From NCBI GenBank assembly GCA_951813285.1, contig OX638355.1, positions 5,044,083-5,108,082 of the forward strand: a stretch of DNA of 64,000 nucleotides. The letters run 5' to 3'. Each line of letters opens with the position of its first letter. Positions within the stretch are counted from its first letter, which is position 1. The position numbers and the translations under genes are program-made. Origin of the DNA: Terriglobia bacterium. GTDB lineage: Bacteria > Acidobacteriota > Terriglobia > Versatilivoradales > Versatilivoraceae. The notes below the pieces were generated by a model that was not told where the DNA came from, did no database searches, and worked only from the letters and a program-made list of their open reading frames with translations. Of this stretch, positions 16,332-26,214 are shown in pieces.

Positions 16332-19016
16332 ATGGCGATAGACTCAATCATCAAGTGGGCATCAAAGCAGCCCGACTGGCAGCAGGACGCGCTTCGCCGG
16401 GTGGCGCTTTCCACGGAGTTGGCCGGCACGGATACTTCTGCGATTCTGGCCAACCTCAAGCGAGCAAAAGGCTTGCCGCAAGAGGGACAATTGGTATCGC
16501 AGCCCCTCAAGAAAGGCCACGTTCAGCCGGACGCCCGGAAAGCGCCTCTGGCTCGACTTTGTTCGATTGACGAGGTCAAGAATGCAAACCGTCTCGCTCC
16601 AGGTCAGACACTGAAGTTCGCGCTAAATGGAATCACTTTGATCTATGGACACAACGGCTCCGGCAAGAGCGGGTATTGCCGCATTCTGAAAAAGTTTTGC
16701 CGTGCGATCATCAAAGACACGATTTACCCAAACGTGTTTGCGCCCGGGAATCCCCCTCCTGCCGAGGCGCGCATCCGCTACAAGGTCGAGGGCGCAACTA
16801 ACGTAAGCGAATCCATCTGGCGGGATGGCGCGGATGGGCCGGGTGACATCGCCCATCTTTCGGTCTTCGATAGTCACAACGCCCGGCTCTATGTGGACGC
16901 GCGAAACCGGATTGATTACCTCCCATACGAAATAGAGTTGCTTACGCATTTTGGACAATTGTTGGCCAAGCTTCAAGAAGATCTTTCATCAGAAATTAGC
17001 GTCGTTGACCAACGCCTCAATGTTGGTCTTCCGACCGGCTATACACCGGGCACTCCTATATCCGCACTCGTCAATCGACTGACCTCGAAGAGGCCATTGG
17101 GAGAGTTGCCGACAATCGAGGAGATAAATCTCCACGGCACCTGGACCGACAAATACGCAAAGGACTTGGCGACGTTGCAGAACTCCATCGGGAACGATCC
17201 CAAGGCCCTCGCCGACCGCTGCCGCCGGGCTAAGGGTGTCGTGTCTAACTTGATTGAGGAACTGACGAACACGGGAGATACTCTTTCTCAAGCCAAAACA
17301 AAAGAACTAGAGCAGGCTGTGAGCCATGCACGTGCAACAGCCGAAGCTGCGTCTCTTGCGGCGACTACGTTGTTCAAAGCCGAGCCCTTGCCGCAAATCG
17401 GCTCGGGCCCATGGCAGCTGATGTTTCAGCATGCCAAGGAATACTCAAAGCTGGCCTATCCGGATGTCGAGCCGCCTGCAACACGCGAGGGTGATCTATG
17501 CGTGCTCTGTCAGCAGCCATTGGCAGAGGAAGCAGCGCAAAGACTTCGCCGCTTTGAAAACTATGTCGCCGGCGAAGCAAGAAAGGACGCCGAGAAAGCC
17601 GCAGCAATACGGGACGAACAATCCGCAGTTATCAAGACGCTCCAGGTACGCTCATCAGTAGATGTCAAGTCGCTGCTCGGCGAATTCACGGACATGAGTG
17701 ATGCGCGAGCAGGTACCTCGGCTGACGTCGAGAAATTTGTCCAGGCAGCACGTAAGCGACAGAAGAAGCTGTTAGCGACAGTTGAGCCTGGCGATTTTTC
17801 AGGCATTACTGAGCTCGACGGCTCTGTGATTGAAAAACTCCGCGCCGAGAAAAAAGCACTGGTGGATGAAGCGGTTGCCTTTGACGGTGTAGCCGGAGAT
17901 GATGTCGACCGGGAAATCCGCAAGAAGAAGCTTGCTTCACTACTAGATCAAAAACGCCTATCAGAGAACCTCGAAACAGTTCGTGCGCGGCGCAATGACC
18001 TCGAACTGCGGGCTCGACTCGAAGAGTGTGCCGGTGCAGCCAGGACCAATGCCGTTTCTCACCAAGTGAATGCACTGCGAAAAGAACTCGTCACTGAGGA
18101 TCTAAACAATCGAATTCGTGCAGAAATTGACGTACTTGATTTGGCGCACATACCACTGCTGATCAACGAAACCAGCCGGAAAGGTGAAAGTGGTTTTGCA
18201 GTAACGCTAAATGCTCAGCGTAAGGTTGCAAGCCGGGACGTGCTGAGCGAAGGCGAACAGCGGGCGCTCGGCCTCGCCTGTTTCCTTGCTGATGTAAACG
18301 GGCAACCTGTTAAACATGGGATCATTGTCGACGACCCAGTTTCATCGCTCGATCACGTTCGAATTAGGCGAGTCGCTGACCGGCTTGTGACTGAAGCGGC
18401 AGCGGGACGGCAGGTGATTGTCTTCACGCACAATCTGCTGTTCTTTTCAGAAGTGATGTCGCTTGCAGCAGCTAACCCGCCCAATGCGGTTCCGGTCCTC
18501 ACAAACGTCGTTCGAAAGGCTACGGACCGTGGCTTCGGCATCATTGAGGAGGATGATGAACCTTGGGAAGCCAAAACGACAAATAAGCGTATCGACCTTT
18601 TGCGCAAGAAAATCAAGGAGTTAGATGCCATAGTCGATAAAGACGGCGATGCTTACCGCCAAGGGGTTGAGGGATTCTTCACAGACCTAAGAGAAACGTG
18701 GGAGCGCCTTGTTGAAGAGGTGTTGCTTTCCAAAGTCGTGGAGCGATACGGTTCCGACGTGAAGACGCAAAGCCTGAAAGGGGTCGTGGTAGACGATGCG
18801 GACTACAAGATAATCTTCTGGGCCATGAAACGTGTTTCGGAGCGCTCCGGGCATGACATGGCGGCGGCAAAGAACACACCAGTTCCAAAGATCGAGGATT
18901 TGAAGAAAGAAGTCACGGAACTGGACAAGTATCGGATCAAATTGCGTGAGCGATCCAAGGCTGCAGAGAAAACACGAAGGAGGCTTGAGAAGCCGCCAAA
19001 AGCAGCCACAACCTAA
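16332..19016 (+). CDS. RloC-like SMC/AAA ATPase with zinc hook and HEPN-type C-terminus (putative anticodon nuclease)
   Basis: The 894-residue protein has a Walker A motif GHNGSGKS at 106-113. Two coiled-coil stretches are separated by a Rad50-like zinc hook CVLC (C390, C393). The ABC signature LSEGEQRALGLA is at 638-649, Walker B IIVDDPVSSLD at 664-674, and a switch histidine H700 lies in VFTHN. This is the layout of RloC, a phage-exclusion protein whose C-terminus cuts tRNA anticodons after DNA damage. The C-terminal 120 residues contain R787-x3-E791 and R834-x6-H841, matching the R-x3-E and HEPN R-x4-6-H patterns of PrrC/RloC nucleases. Nuclease activity is inferred only. The ATG at 16332 has a GAGGTAGG site. 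It converges with the yhaN-like gene. Confidence 0.78.
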   Translation: MAIDSIIKWASKQPDWQQDALRRVALSTELAGTDTSAILANLKRAKGLPQEGQLVSQPLKKGHVQPDARKAPLARLCSIDEVKNANRLAPGQTLKFALNGITLIYGHNGSGKSGYCRILKKFCRAIIKDTIYPNVFAPGNPPPAEARIRYKVEGATNVSESIWRDGADGPGDIAHLSVFDSHNARLYVDARNRIDYLPYEIELLTHFGQLLAKLQEDLSSEISVVDQRLNVGLPTGYTPGTPISALVNRLTSKRPLGELPTIEEINLHGTWTDKYAKDLATLQNSIGNDPKALADRCRRAKGVVSNLIEELTNTGDTLSQAKTKELEQAVSHARATAEAASLAATTLFKAEPLPQIGSGPWQLMFQHAKEYSKLAYPDVEPPATREGDLCVLCQQPLAEEAAQRLRRFENYVAGEARKDAEKAAAIRDEQSAVIKTLQVRSSVDVKSLLGEFTDMSDARAGTSADVEKFVQAARKRQKKLLATVEPGDFSGITELDGSVIEKLRAEKKALVDEAVAFDGVAGDDVDREIRKKKLASLLDQKRLSENLETVRARRNDLELRARLEECAGAARTNAVSHQVNALRKELVTEDLNNRIRAEIDVLDLAHIPLLINETSRKGESGFAVTLNAQRKVASRDVLSEGEQRALGLACFLADVNGQPVKHGIIVDDPVSSLDHVRIRRVADRLVTEAAAGRQVIVFTHNLLFFSEVMSLAAANPPNAVPVLTNVVRKATDRGFGIIEEDDEPWEAKTTNKRIDLLRKKIKELDAIVDKDGDAYRQGVEGFFTDLRETWERLVEEVLLSKVVERYGSDVKTQSLKGVVVDDADYKIIFWAMKRVSERSGHDMAAAKNTPVPKIEDLKKEVTELDKYRIKLRERSKAAEKTRRRLEKPPKAATT

Positions 19017-19056
19017 TAGCAACTTGCGCTACGAGGATCAACACCCCAACATATTT

Positions 19057-22000
19057 TCAGCTAGCAGCAGCCTCCTGATCAGTCAGATTCACCAGACTGA
19101 TAGACTTGCCGAGCGTCTTCCGGGCTATATCGACGAGATGTTGATGGTGCGTGAAAAATAGAACCTGTGTCTTTTGCGCCAATTCTTGCAGTACCCTGAA
19201 TCCTGCCGACGCCCGTTCGTCATCGAAGTTGATGAAGAGGTCGTCTGCAACGAACGGCAGCCCGTCCGCTCTCTCCAGGTAATCCTCGACTGACGCAACC
19301 CGAAGCGCCAAGTAGAGCTGGTCCGCCGTGCCCGTGCTCATTCCGGATACGGGTACAATGCCACCACGGGGCCGCACCCCCGTCAGGTGTGCGTTGTCGT
19401 GATCGCCAAACGCCACCTCCAGGCTTGAGAAGGAACCGCCGGTGATGATCCTGAACAGCACTCCCGCACGCTTTAGCAACGGGGCTTGCTTCTCGCGTCG
19501 GTAGCGATCAATCGCCCACTGGAGAAGCAAGGCTGCCGTCTTCACTCGAACATACCGCTCCGCCGCTTCCTGCATCTCAGCCAGAGCTTCCTGCTTGCGC
19601 GCCGCAGCCCGCGCTGCCGCATCGCCACCGCCAACCGCTTGAAACGCTTCCCGCGCCCGAAATCGGTCTTCTAAGGCTTTGGTCTGCTGATTCTGCAGAT
19701 CCTTCAAGTCCACCTGTACGGACAATTCGCGTGCCGCAACCTCGTCGATGACGACACCATGGCATTCTTCGGCAAGCTCCTCAAGCAATTTTCCATCACC
19801 GTCTTTTTTGAGCTTTTCAATGATTTGCTGTCGTTCGTTTTGAAGAAATCGCTGCTTATCCGACCGCTCGATAGCATCCCTTAGTGCCTCATGTGTCTCA
19901 ACCCCGGCTGCTGACTTCAGGTGAGAGATGGAATCAGTCAGGCTTTGGCGCTCGTCTTGAAGTCTATCGATTTTTGCGTTCAGCTCATCCACTTCCCTGT
20001 GTTTCTCCTCCCTAATCCCCTGAACATGCTCGGCTTCGGCAAGGCGTTTTTCGAGTTCCAGAACGGCATCTTCGGCAGGCCAATCTGCCAAGTCATCAGC
20101 TACGTCGTCAACCAACTCACCGACAACCTGTTTGAAGTCGGAAACGTCACGCTTGATCCTGCCTATGCGTCGATGTCGCAACGATGTAATGCGACCGGCC
20201 GTATCACGCATCTCATCGATGACGTCGATGAGCGCGCTCACAGCTTCCGGTGCTGTGTCTTCGGCCAGCCCAAGCTCAGCAAGAGCATCCGTCCATTCTT
20301 CTCCCCATTGGTTCCGGGCCTCTTTGGCCCGCCGAAGATCACGTTCTCTTCGAGCGATGGACCGGGATGCATTCTCTACATCTGCTTCAAGCTTATCCTT
20401 CTTACCTGCCTCGACTTGTCGAAGACGGTGCTCTTCTGCGGCGCGTTCAATGATCACGTTCAGGCTGTCCAATTCCCGCCGAGCCAAATCAACGCCAAGC
20501 ACAACCAACTCCCCAAGCAACCGTTTCCTTGCCTCGCGTTCCTGGTTGCGAAGCGTCTCCAGAGCGTTTCCAGCCTCTTCTCGCTTCTCAATAGCATCAA
20601 ATACCTCTTTTCTGACATCGATCCATTCCAGCATGGCCTCAGCGGCCAATGGATCAAAGGGCGCGGCAGCCCATAGAGATGTCCATTCATGCGCAAGCTG
20701 ATTTCCCTCTTCAACAAGCCTGGTCTCTTTTTTCTTCTCCTGTTTAAGAAGCCTCTTATACTCCCCGATCTTCCGGTTGATTTCCGCAATTCGCCCGGCT
20801 GCCTCGGCGTGATCGAAACGCCGATCAGCAAGGTCGTCCGCCCGGGCCATGGCGGGTTCGAAGGCACCAGACAGGTTCTCCAGGTCCTCTTTAAAGCAAC
20901 CAGCCTGATCTTCCGGGATCGGCTCGTCGTTCACGTGCCTGAGTTTCACCAGTTGCCAAAGTGCATCCCGGCGGCCGCGTGCTTCGTTCATCTCTTCGCT
21001 TGTGACGACCCGTTCGTCTCGCACGGTGCGGTCAAATGCCGCAATCGCACCGTCCAATTGCTCCTGAACTGATGAGGCGTTCTGCTGCGTTTCCCTCAAT
21101 CGCCGGTTCCAGTCCTGTTTACGTTCCCGGTACTCCTGGACCATCGCCTTCCCGGGCAGAGCGATGTTCGCCAGTGTCTCTTCATCAATGCCGCCAGGAT
21201 TGAGATTCTTGAGCCTGCGGCCCGCAAGTCCCTGGGTATCCTTGAGAGCCGTCTCAGCGGTTCGAACTCGGCCGGTGAGATCGCCCTGCTCGCGCAGGGT
21301 TCTAATGACAATGGCCAGCCTGGACACATCCGCGGGTTTTCCCAATCCATCCAGCCGCCGCTTAAGGTCATCATAATTCTCCTGAGACTCCTGTAATCCA
21401 CGGTCGTGGCTTCTGACATCAGCCTCTAGTTCGCCCCTCCGAATGAGAAGGGCACGCACCACACTGACCTGAATTCGAGGCGGGATGCGCTCAATCAGCG
21501 CAGCCGAGTCGGTCTCGGTCCACCCAAGCTCGAAGGCACTGGATCTCAGCTCTTCCTCGGCAGCATTGAGTTCCGCTTCGCGCTTGGGCAGGTCCGCCTT
21601 CTCACGACGAATCTCGATCCGTCTCTCGTGGAGTTGACCAACATCTTCGGCTCGCTGAACCAGCGTCTCGTCAAACGTCAACCCTTGCAGACTATCCGCG
21701 GCCAGCTTTAGCTGGTCCTTTAGGGTCTCAATGCGTGTTTTCGCCATAGTCTCGTTGTATTCGGATTCTGCCAACACCCTCGCCGCATCCTCCGGCAGCC
21801 TCGTGGGGTCGCCAAGTGCTGCAAGCTGGTCGTCAAGCTCTTGCTTTCTGCGCAAATTCCGAAACACCCGACGAATGCGGCTCAGGCGATTTCGCTCGGC
21901 AGTGGCCTCTTCGATCTTCTTGGCGACCTCCTCGCAATCTTCCTTAGACTCTTCATAAGCCCGCTTCAGCTCTCGCCACTTGCTTGCGGTAAGGGTTTGC

Positions 22001-22599
22001 TCCCGCAGCGTTCTATGAGCCTCTCCAAGCTTGTCAGCCGCAATGTAGAATTTGCGATAACCCGCCCGGCGCGCACCCCACAGCTTCCCGGCCTCCTCGG
22101 CAAGCTCGCCGAGGCGTTTACGCAACCCCGCAATGCCGGCTCCGGCAGAGAAAAGCATCTGACCGACATCATCCCTGGCCTCCAGAATTTCCTGGCCGCC
22201 AGCTCGGAGACGGACGTGATCAAGGCTGAACATCCGCTCGAAGAATGTTCGATCCGCATCGACAAGATAGGGTCTCAATGCGCCCTCGCTACCGGCGATC
22301 GGTAAGCCGTCCTTCTCAAGCAATGTGTCCCTGTTGCCCTTGCGCCGGAGCACTTCCAGCGACGCACTGCCGTTTTCGAGATCAGCGCCGATCCGCATGC
22401 TGCCGTAGTCATGCAGGAAGTTGTAGGGCGAGCGCATTGGTATGCCGAACAGCACGTCCTCGATCGCGGCCATCACCGTGGATTTGCCGGCTTCATTCGG
22501 CCCAAAAACAATGTGGAAGTCCGATTTAGCAACAGGTAGTTCAAACGAACTGTCTGTAAAGTGTCCGTATCGGATCAGATCCAGTCGTTGCAGCCGCAT
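19057..22599 (-). CDS. YhaN-like (SbcC/Rad50-related) AAA ATPase
   Basis: This very long (1180-residue) coiled-coil ATPase begins MRLQRLDLIRYGHFTD, a typical YhaN N-terminus. It has the Walker A motif GPNEAGKS at about 33-40, long heptad-rich arms through the middle, the signature VSGMSTGTADQLYLALR, and Walker B LPFVADDLFINFDDERA near the C-terminus. I see no CxxC zinc hook. The ATG at 22599 is preferred over the upstream TTG at 22605; it lies 2 bases after the stop of the nuclease gene with a GGGAGAG site between, so the two are translationally coupled. With the YhaO-like partner it should form an Mre11-Rad50-type DNA-end processing complex. Whether it acts in repair or in defence is not shown by the sequence. 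Confidence 0.85.
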   Translation of the reverse strand: MRLQRLDLIRYGHFTDSSFELPVAKSDFHIVFGPNEAGKSTVMAAIEDVLFGIPMRSPYNFLHDYGSMRIGADLENGSASLEVLRRKGNRDTLLEKDGLPIAGSEGALRPYLVDADRTFFERMFSLDHVRLRAGGQEILEARDDVGQMLFSAGAGIAGLRKRLGELAEEAGKLWGARRAGYRKFYIAADKLGEAHRTLREQTLTASKWRELKRAYEESKEDCEEVAKKIEEATAERNRLSRIRRVFRNLRRKQELDDQLAALGDPTRLPEDAARVLAESEYNETMAKTRIETLKDQLKLAADSLQGLTFDETLVQRAEDVGQLHERRIEIRREKADLPKREAELNAAEEELRSSAFELGWTETDSAALIERIPPRIQVSVVRALLIRRGELEADVRSHDRGLQESQENYDDLKRRLDGLGKPADVSRLAIVIRTLREQGDLTGRVRTAETALKDTQGLAGRRLKNLNPGGIDEETLANIALPGKAMVQEYRERKQDWNRRLRETQQNASSVQEQLDGAIAAFDRTVRDERVVTSEEMNEARGRRDALWQLVKLRHVNDEPIPEDQAGCFKEDLENLSGAFEPAMARADDLADRRFDHAEAAGRIAEINRKIGEYKRLLKQEKKKETRLVEEGNQLAHEWTSLWAAAPFDPLAAEAMLEWIDVRKEVFDAIEKREEAGNALETLRNQEREARKRLLGELVVLGVDLARRELDSLNVIIERAAEEHRLRQVEAGKKDKLEADVENASRSIARRERDLRRAKEARNQWGEEWTDALAELGLAEDTAPEAVSALIDVIDEMRDTAGRITSLRHRRIGRIKRDVSDFKQVVGELVDDVADDLADWPAEDAVLELEKRLAEAEHVQGIREEKHREVDELNAKIDRLQDERQSLTDSISHLKSAAGVETHEALRDAIERSDKQRFLQNERQQIIEKLKKDGDGKLLEELAEECHGVVIDEVAARELSVQVDLKDLQNQQTKALEDRFRAREAFQAVGGGDAAARAAARKQEALAEMQEAAERYVRVKTAALLLQWAIDRYRREKQAPLLKRAGVLFRIITGGSFSSLEVAFGDHDNAHLTGVRPRGGIVPVSGMSTGTADQLYLALRVASVEDYLERADGLPFVADDLFINFDDERASAGFRVLQELAQKTQVLFFTHHQHLVDIARKTLGKSISLVNLTDQEAAAS

Positions 22600-22601
22600 G
22601 T

Positions 22602-23876
22602 TCAACTCTCCCGAGCCATCAGGCGCGCGGTCAAATAGGGTGCGACTTGGTTGATCAGTGCTCCATAGTCACCCTCAATGGCCGATTTCAGGACCTGATC
22701 CTCAATTTGCGCCCGCACGTCGTGTGGTAGTCGTCGGACCAACTCCCCGATATCGCTTTCTATCCGTGATAGAAGCTCGTCATCGTTCGCGGCATCCTGA
22801 AACATCCGCTGTAGCTCTCCGATGGCATCCTCTCGCTGCGCCAGGGACCGCGGATCAACAGCAGGCTGCGTAGCAATGACGACTTTCTCAACCCAGGCCA
22901 CTTCATCTCCCAGGCCAAGCGCGCCAGCGCGTGCCTCTGCCAACACTTGATCCTCCGAGGCGACAAGCTGCGCATGAACCTCGGCACGTCCTTCAAGCAG
23001 AACGCGGCAGGCTAGCAATCTCCCCTCGGCCTCATTGCCAACAGCGGATTCCAGCGCATCCCTAACACGTTCGGTAACATCGCCGATGCTATCGGCGTCG
23101 TTCAATGACACCGGTAACACCACCCAGCGCACCACATCGCAGGGAACAGACAGGATTTCTACGACTTCGTTATCTTCCACGGTGACCAGCCTTGCACCTT
23201 TGGCCCCGGTTTCCCGGACATGGCGCCCCTGTAGATTCCCGGAAAAGACGACGTAAGGCTTTTCAAGCAGAACGGAAGACTGATGAACGTGACCCAGCGC
23301 CCAATAATCGTATCCCTTGTTCACAAGGTCATCGATCGAACAAGGCGCATAGTTGGCGTGACCGGCCATGCCGCCCAAGCCGGTGTGTAACACACCGATA
23401 TTGAACGCTCCGGACACCGGTAGTGGGTAATCGATTACGAGATTGTCTGTCACGTCGCGGTGGCGGAAACTCCGGCCATGTAGTGCAACGTTCAGATCAC
23501 CAATGTCGAACGTCTCAGGCTTACTCGTACCAAATACATGCACGTTGCCAGGCAGATCCAGCCGCTTGGTTATCTGGCTTTCTGCGTCATGGTTGCCGTG
23601 TAGCAGGTAGACTGGAATTCCCGCTTTGTTGAGCCTCCCGATCCGCCCGACGAAGAATAGCCCCGTTTTATAGTCACGCCAGTCACCGTCGTAGAGGTCC
23701 CCCGCAATAATGAGAAAATCGACCCTCTCCTCCATCGCCAAATCGACTAGCTGGTCAAAAGCCTCTCTGGTGGCATTGCGCACACGGTCAGCGGCGTTAC
23801 CTTCTTGCCCTGCCAGTCCCTTCAGAGGACTGTCGAGGTGAATGTCAGCAGCATGCAGAAAGCGAAAGGAAGCCAT
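22602..23876 (-). CDS. YhaO/SbcD-like DNA exonuclease (metallophosphatase)
   Basis: The 424-residue calcineurin-like phosphoesterase has the motifs D11-x-H13 (ADIHLDS), GDLYDG with D60, GNHD with N95, H96 and D97, then LHTG and GHVH further on. All the usual two-metal ligands of Mre11/SbcD nucleases are therefore present. The start MASFRFLHAADIHLDSPL is characteristic of YhaO. It is the first gene of a two-gene unit with the YhaN-like ATPase, and its stop codon is 2 bases from that gene's ATG. It is expected to supply the nuclease activity of the complex in the cytosol. It is divergent from the DUF262 gene across a 502-bp gap. Confidence 0.9.
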   Translation of the reverse strand: MASFRFLHAADIHLDSPLKGLAGQEGNAADRVRNATREAFDQLVDLAMEERVDFLIIAGDLYDGDWRDYKTGLFFVGRIGRLNKAGIPVYLLHGNHDAESQITKRLDLPGNVHVFGTSKPETFDIGDLNVALHGRSFRHRDVTDNLVIDYPLPVSGAFNIGVLHTGLGGMAGHANYAPCSIDDLVNKGYDYWALGHVHQSSVLLEKPYVVFSGNLQGRHVRETGAKGARLVTVEDNEVVEILSVPCDVVRWVVLPVSLNDADSIGDVTERVRDALESAVGNEAEGRLLACRVLLEGRAEVHAQLVASEDQVLAEARAGALGLGDEVAWVEKVVIATQPAVDPRSLAQREDAIGELQRMFQDAANDDELLSRIESDIGELVRRLPHDVRAQIEDQVLKSAIEGDYGALINQVAPYLTARLMARES

Positions 23877-24378
23877 GATTCCAGTCGGAATTTCTCATCG
23901 GAGCCAGGCAGCACCAGCTCTCTGAGTCCGGCAAAGTACTGATGAGAAAAAGTTAGACAGATTTCAGAAGGTAAACCGATCCCTGCACAGTGTAACACCA
24001 AATCGCTGGAGGTTGGAGACGTCGGTCGTCGCCGCGTGACGCCATTTTTGAGAGTGGTTCTATGCCTCTCGACAAGCCTTGCCCTTACCAAGCAAAACCA
24101 CCGGACACGGTAGCATCAGTAACACTTCCCTTGGGATAAGGGCTGCCAGATCATTCCCTTAGACACTTACAAGGCACCGTGACGTAGGCGGGGCAATCAG
24201 AGGGAGATGCACGTCGTCGGTCGCTTGATCCTAGCCCTGAGAACTGAAACAATAGGCCCCCGCTGGTCAACGCCAAGCCGAGCGTACCAAGCGGAACGAT
24301 GGGTTGCGCCTGGCGCATGCTGTCCACCAATTGCCGCCAAGAGTCTGGCACATGAAGGGTAGGCAGTGAGGAACAAAC
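23877..24378. other. Divergent intergenic region
   Basis: This 502-bp gap lies between the start of the YhaO-like gene (minus) and the start of the DUF262 gene (plus), so it should hold both promoters. I see no credible gene, and no repeat or operator that I can defend. Confidence 0.5.
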
Positions 24379-26205
24379 ATGACGACGTTCGACAGCACAA
24401 AGGCTTTGCTTAGCGACCTCCTTCGGGAAATCAACGAGGGCAAGATCCAGTTGCCGGATTTCCAGCGTGGTTGGATTTGGGACGATGACCATATTCGCGA
24501 TCTACTGGTTAGTATCGCCCGAGCCTTCCCAATCGGCGCGGTGATGCTCCTTGAAGCAGGCGGCGAGGTCCGATTCCAGACTAGACCGTTGGAAGGGCTG
24601 GAGGATAAAGTGCCGAGAAACCGAATACCCGAGAGGTTGATTCTCGACGGTCAACAACGCCTCACGACCCTGACTCAAGCCCTTTCGCTCAACAAGCCCG
24701 TGCGTACTCGCACCGCAAAAGGTAAACGGATTGAGCGCAACTACTACTTCGATATTCAGACGGCGCTAAACGCGCCGGATTCGCTTGATGACGCTATTGT
24801 GGCCGTAGATGAGAATCGACAGTTGCGAAGTGATTTTGGCCGTAGGGTGGACTTGGACCTGTCAACAACTGAGCTGGAATGCCAGCATCTACACTTTCCT
24901 TGTAACGAAATCATGAACTCAGACAATTGGGAGGCCACCCTGCATAGGGTGGCACCGGCTCAGTTCGACACCTACATGGAGTTTCGCCAACAAGTGCTTG
25001 TTGCGTTTCGTACCTACCAAGTCCCAGTCATCCAACTACTGAAAGGAACGACCAAAGAGGCCGTGTGCTTGGTTTTTGAGAAGGTAAATACGGGTGGTGT
25101 GGCGCTCTCGGTATTCGAACTGATTACGGCCACCTATGCGGCGGAGGGCTATAACCTGCGTGACGATTGGTTTGGTTCCAAGGCGCACAAAGTCGAATCT
25201 CGGAAGGAGCGCCTGGAGCGGGACGCACTGCTCAAGGGTATCGAGGCCACGGAATTTCTCCAAGGAGTTAGTCTCTTGCGTACCCACGAAACGAGACGGG
25301 CAGATCTCGAGGCTGGCAAGACCGGGAAGCAAGTGCGCCCGGTCAGCGCCAAGCGCGCCGATGTCCTGCAAATACCACTCCGCGCCTGGAAGCAGTGGGC
25401 GAACGATCTAGAGGAAGGGTTTCGTAACGTTGCCCGCTTTTTGCGCAGGCAGTGCTTCTACCACCGGCGCGAGTTGCCCTACCGCACGCAACTTGTGCCT
25501 TTGGCGGCAGTGCTCACTCGCTTGGGCGACCGTTGGCTCGAACCGCGCATATATGACAAGCTCACGCGGTGGTTCTGGTCCGGTGTGCTCGGAGAGCTGT
25601 ACGGCGGTGCAGTAGAGACCCGCATGGCCAACGACTATGAGGAATTGCTTAGCTGGTTTGAAAACGACGATTTGCTTCCGCGTACAGTTCGCGAGGCCAA
25701 TTTCCAGCCGGACCGCCTCAACACGCTACGTTCGCGCCTGAGTGCTGCCTATAAAGGCATCAACGTGCTTGTACTTCGGGAGGGTTCCAAGGACTGGTAT
25801 TGGAAGACTACAATAAAGGATCTGGACGCCGAGGAGATCGCACTCGACATCCACCACATCTTTCCCCGGGACTGGTGTGAAAAGCGAGGCATAGAAAGAA
25901 TCCAGTATGACAGCATCCTTAACAAGACCCCCATTTCATATAAGGCGAATCGAAAGGTAGGCGGGGAAGCACCGTCCCGTTACCTGCCGAGGATCCAGAG
26001 GGAAAGACAGGTCGCCTTGAATGATTCCGAAATGGACGAGCTCCTGGGTAGCCACGCGCTCGCACCGTATCTGCTACGGAAAGACGCGTTCGACGACTTC
26101 GTCGAAGACCGTCGGCGGCGATTAAGTAGGCTCGTCGAGGTCGCCATGGGGAAGCAGGTCGTTCACATATCCGATACGTCGGATTATGACGATGGTGTTG
26201 GATAA
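24379..26205 (+). CDS. DUF262 + DUF1524 (GmrSD-like) HNH protein
   Basis: The 608-residue single chain has an N-terminal DUF262 domain (about 10-240) with the ParB/Srx-like motif DGQQRLTTL at 90-98 and the substrate-loop sequence IQLPDFQRGWIWDDDHI. A C-terminal DUF1524-like HNH domain carries IALDIHHIFPRDWCEKRGI (about 490) and a downstream asparagine-containing ILNKTPIS segment. The family includes GmrSD, a nucleotide-dependent enzyme that cuts phage DNA with glucosylated hydroxymethylcytosine, and BrxU; an unmodified-DNA target cannot be excluded. The ATG at 24379 has a GAGGAA site. It is a single-gene unit converging on the DUF456 gene with a 9-bp gap. Confidence 0.85.
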   Translation: MTTFDSTKALLSDLLREINEGKIQLPDFQRGWIWDDDHIRDLLVSIARAFPIGAVMLLEAGGEVRFQTRPLEGLEDKVPRNRIPERLILDGQQRLTTLTQALSLNKPVRTRTAKGKRIERNYYFDIQTALNAPDSLDDAIVAVDENRQLRSDFGRRVDLDLSTTELECQHLHFPCNEIMNSDNWEATLHRVAPAQFDTYMEFRQQVLVAFRTYQVPVIQLLKGTTKEAVCLVFEKVNTGGVALSVFELITATYAAEGYNLRDDWFGSKAHKVESRKERLERDALLKGIEATEFLQGVSLLRTHETRRADLEAGKTGKQVRPVSAKRADVLQIPLRAWKQWANDLEEGFRNVARFLRRQCFYHRRELPYRTQLVPLAAVLTRLGDRWLEPRIYDKLTRWFWSGVLGELYGGAVETRMANDYEELLSWFENDDLLPRTVREANFQPDRLNTLRSRLSAAYKGINVLVLREGSKDWYWKTTIKDLDAEEIALDIHHIFPRDWCEKRGIERIQYDSILNKTPISYKANRKVGGEAPSRYLPRIQRERQVALNDSEMDELLGSHALAPYLLRKDAFDDFVEDRRRRLSRLVEVAMGKQVVHISDTSDYDDGVG

Positions 26206-26214
26206 CTCCGTCTC

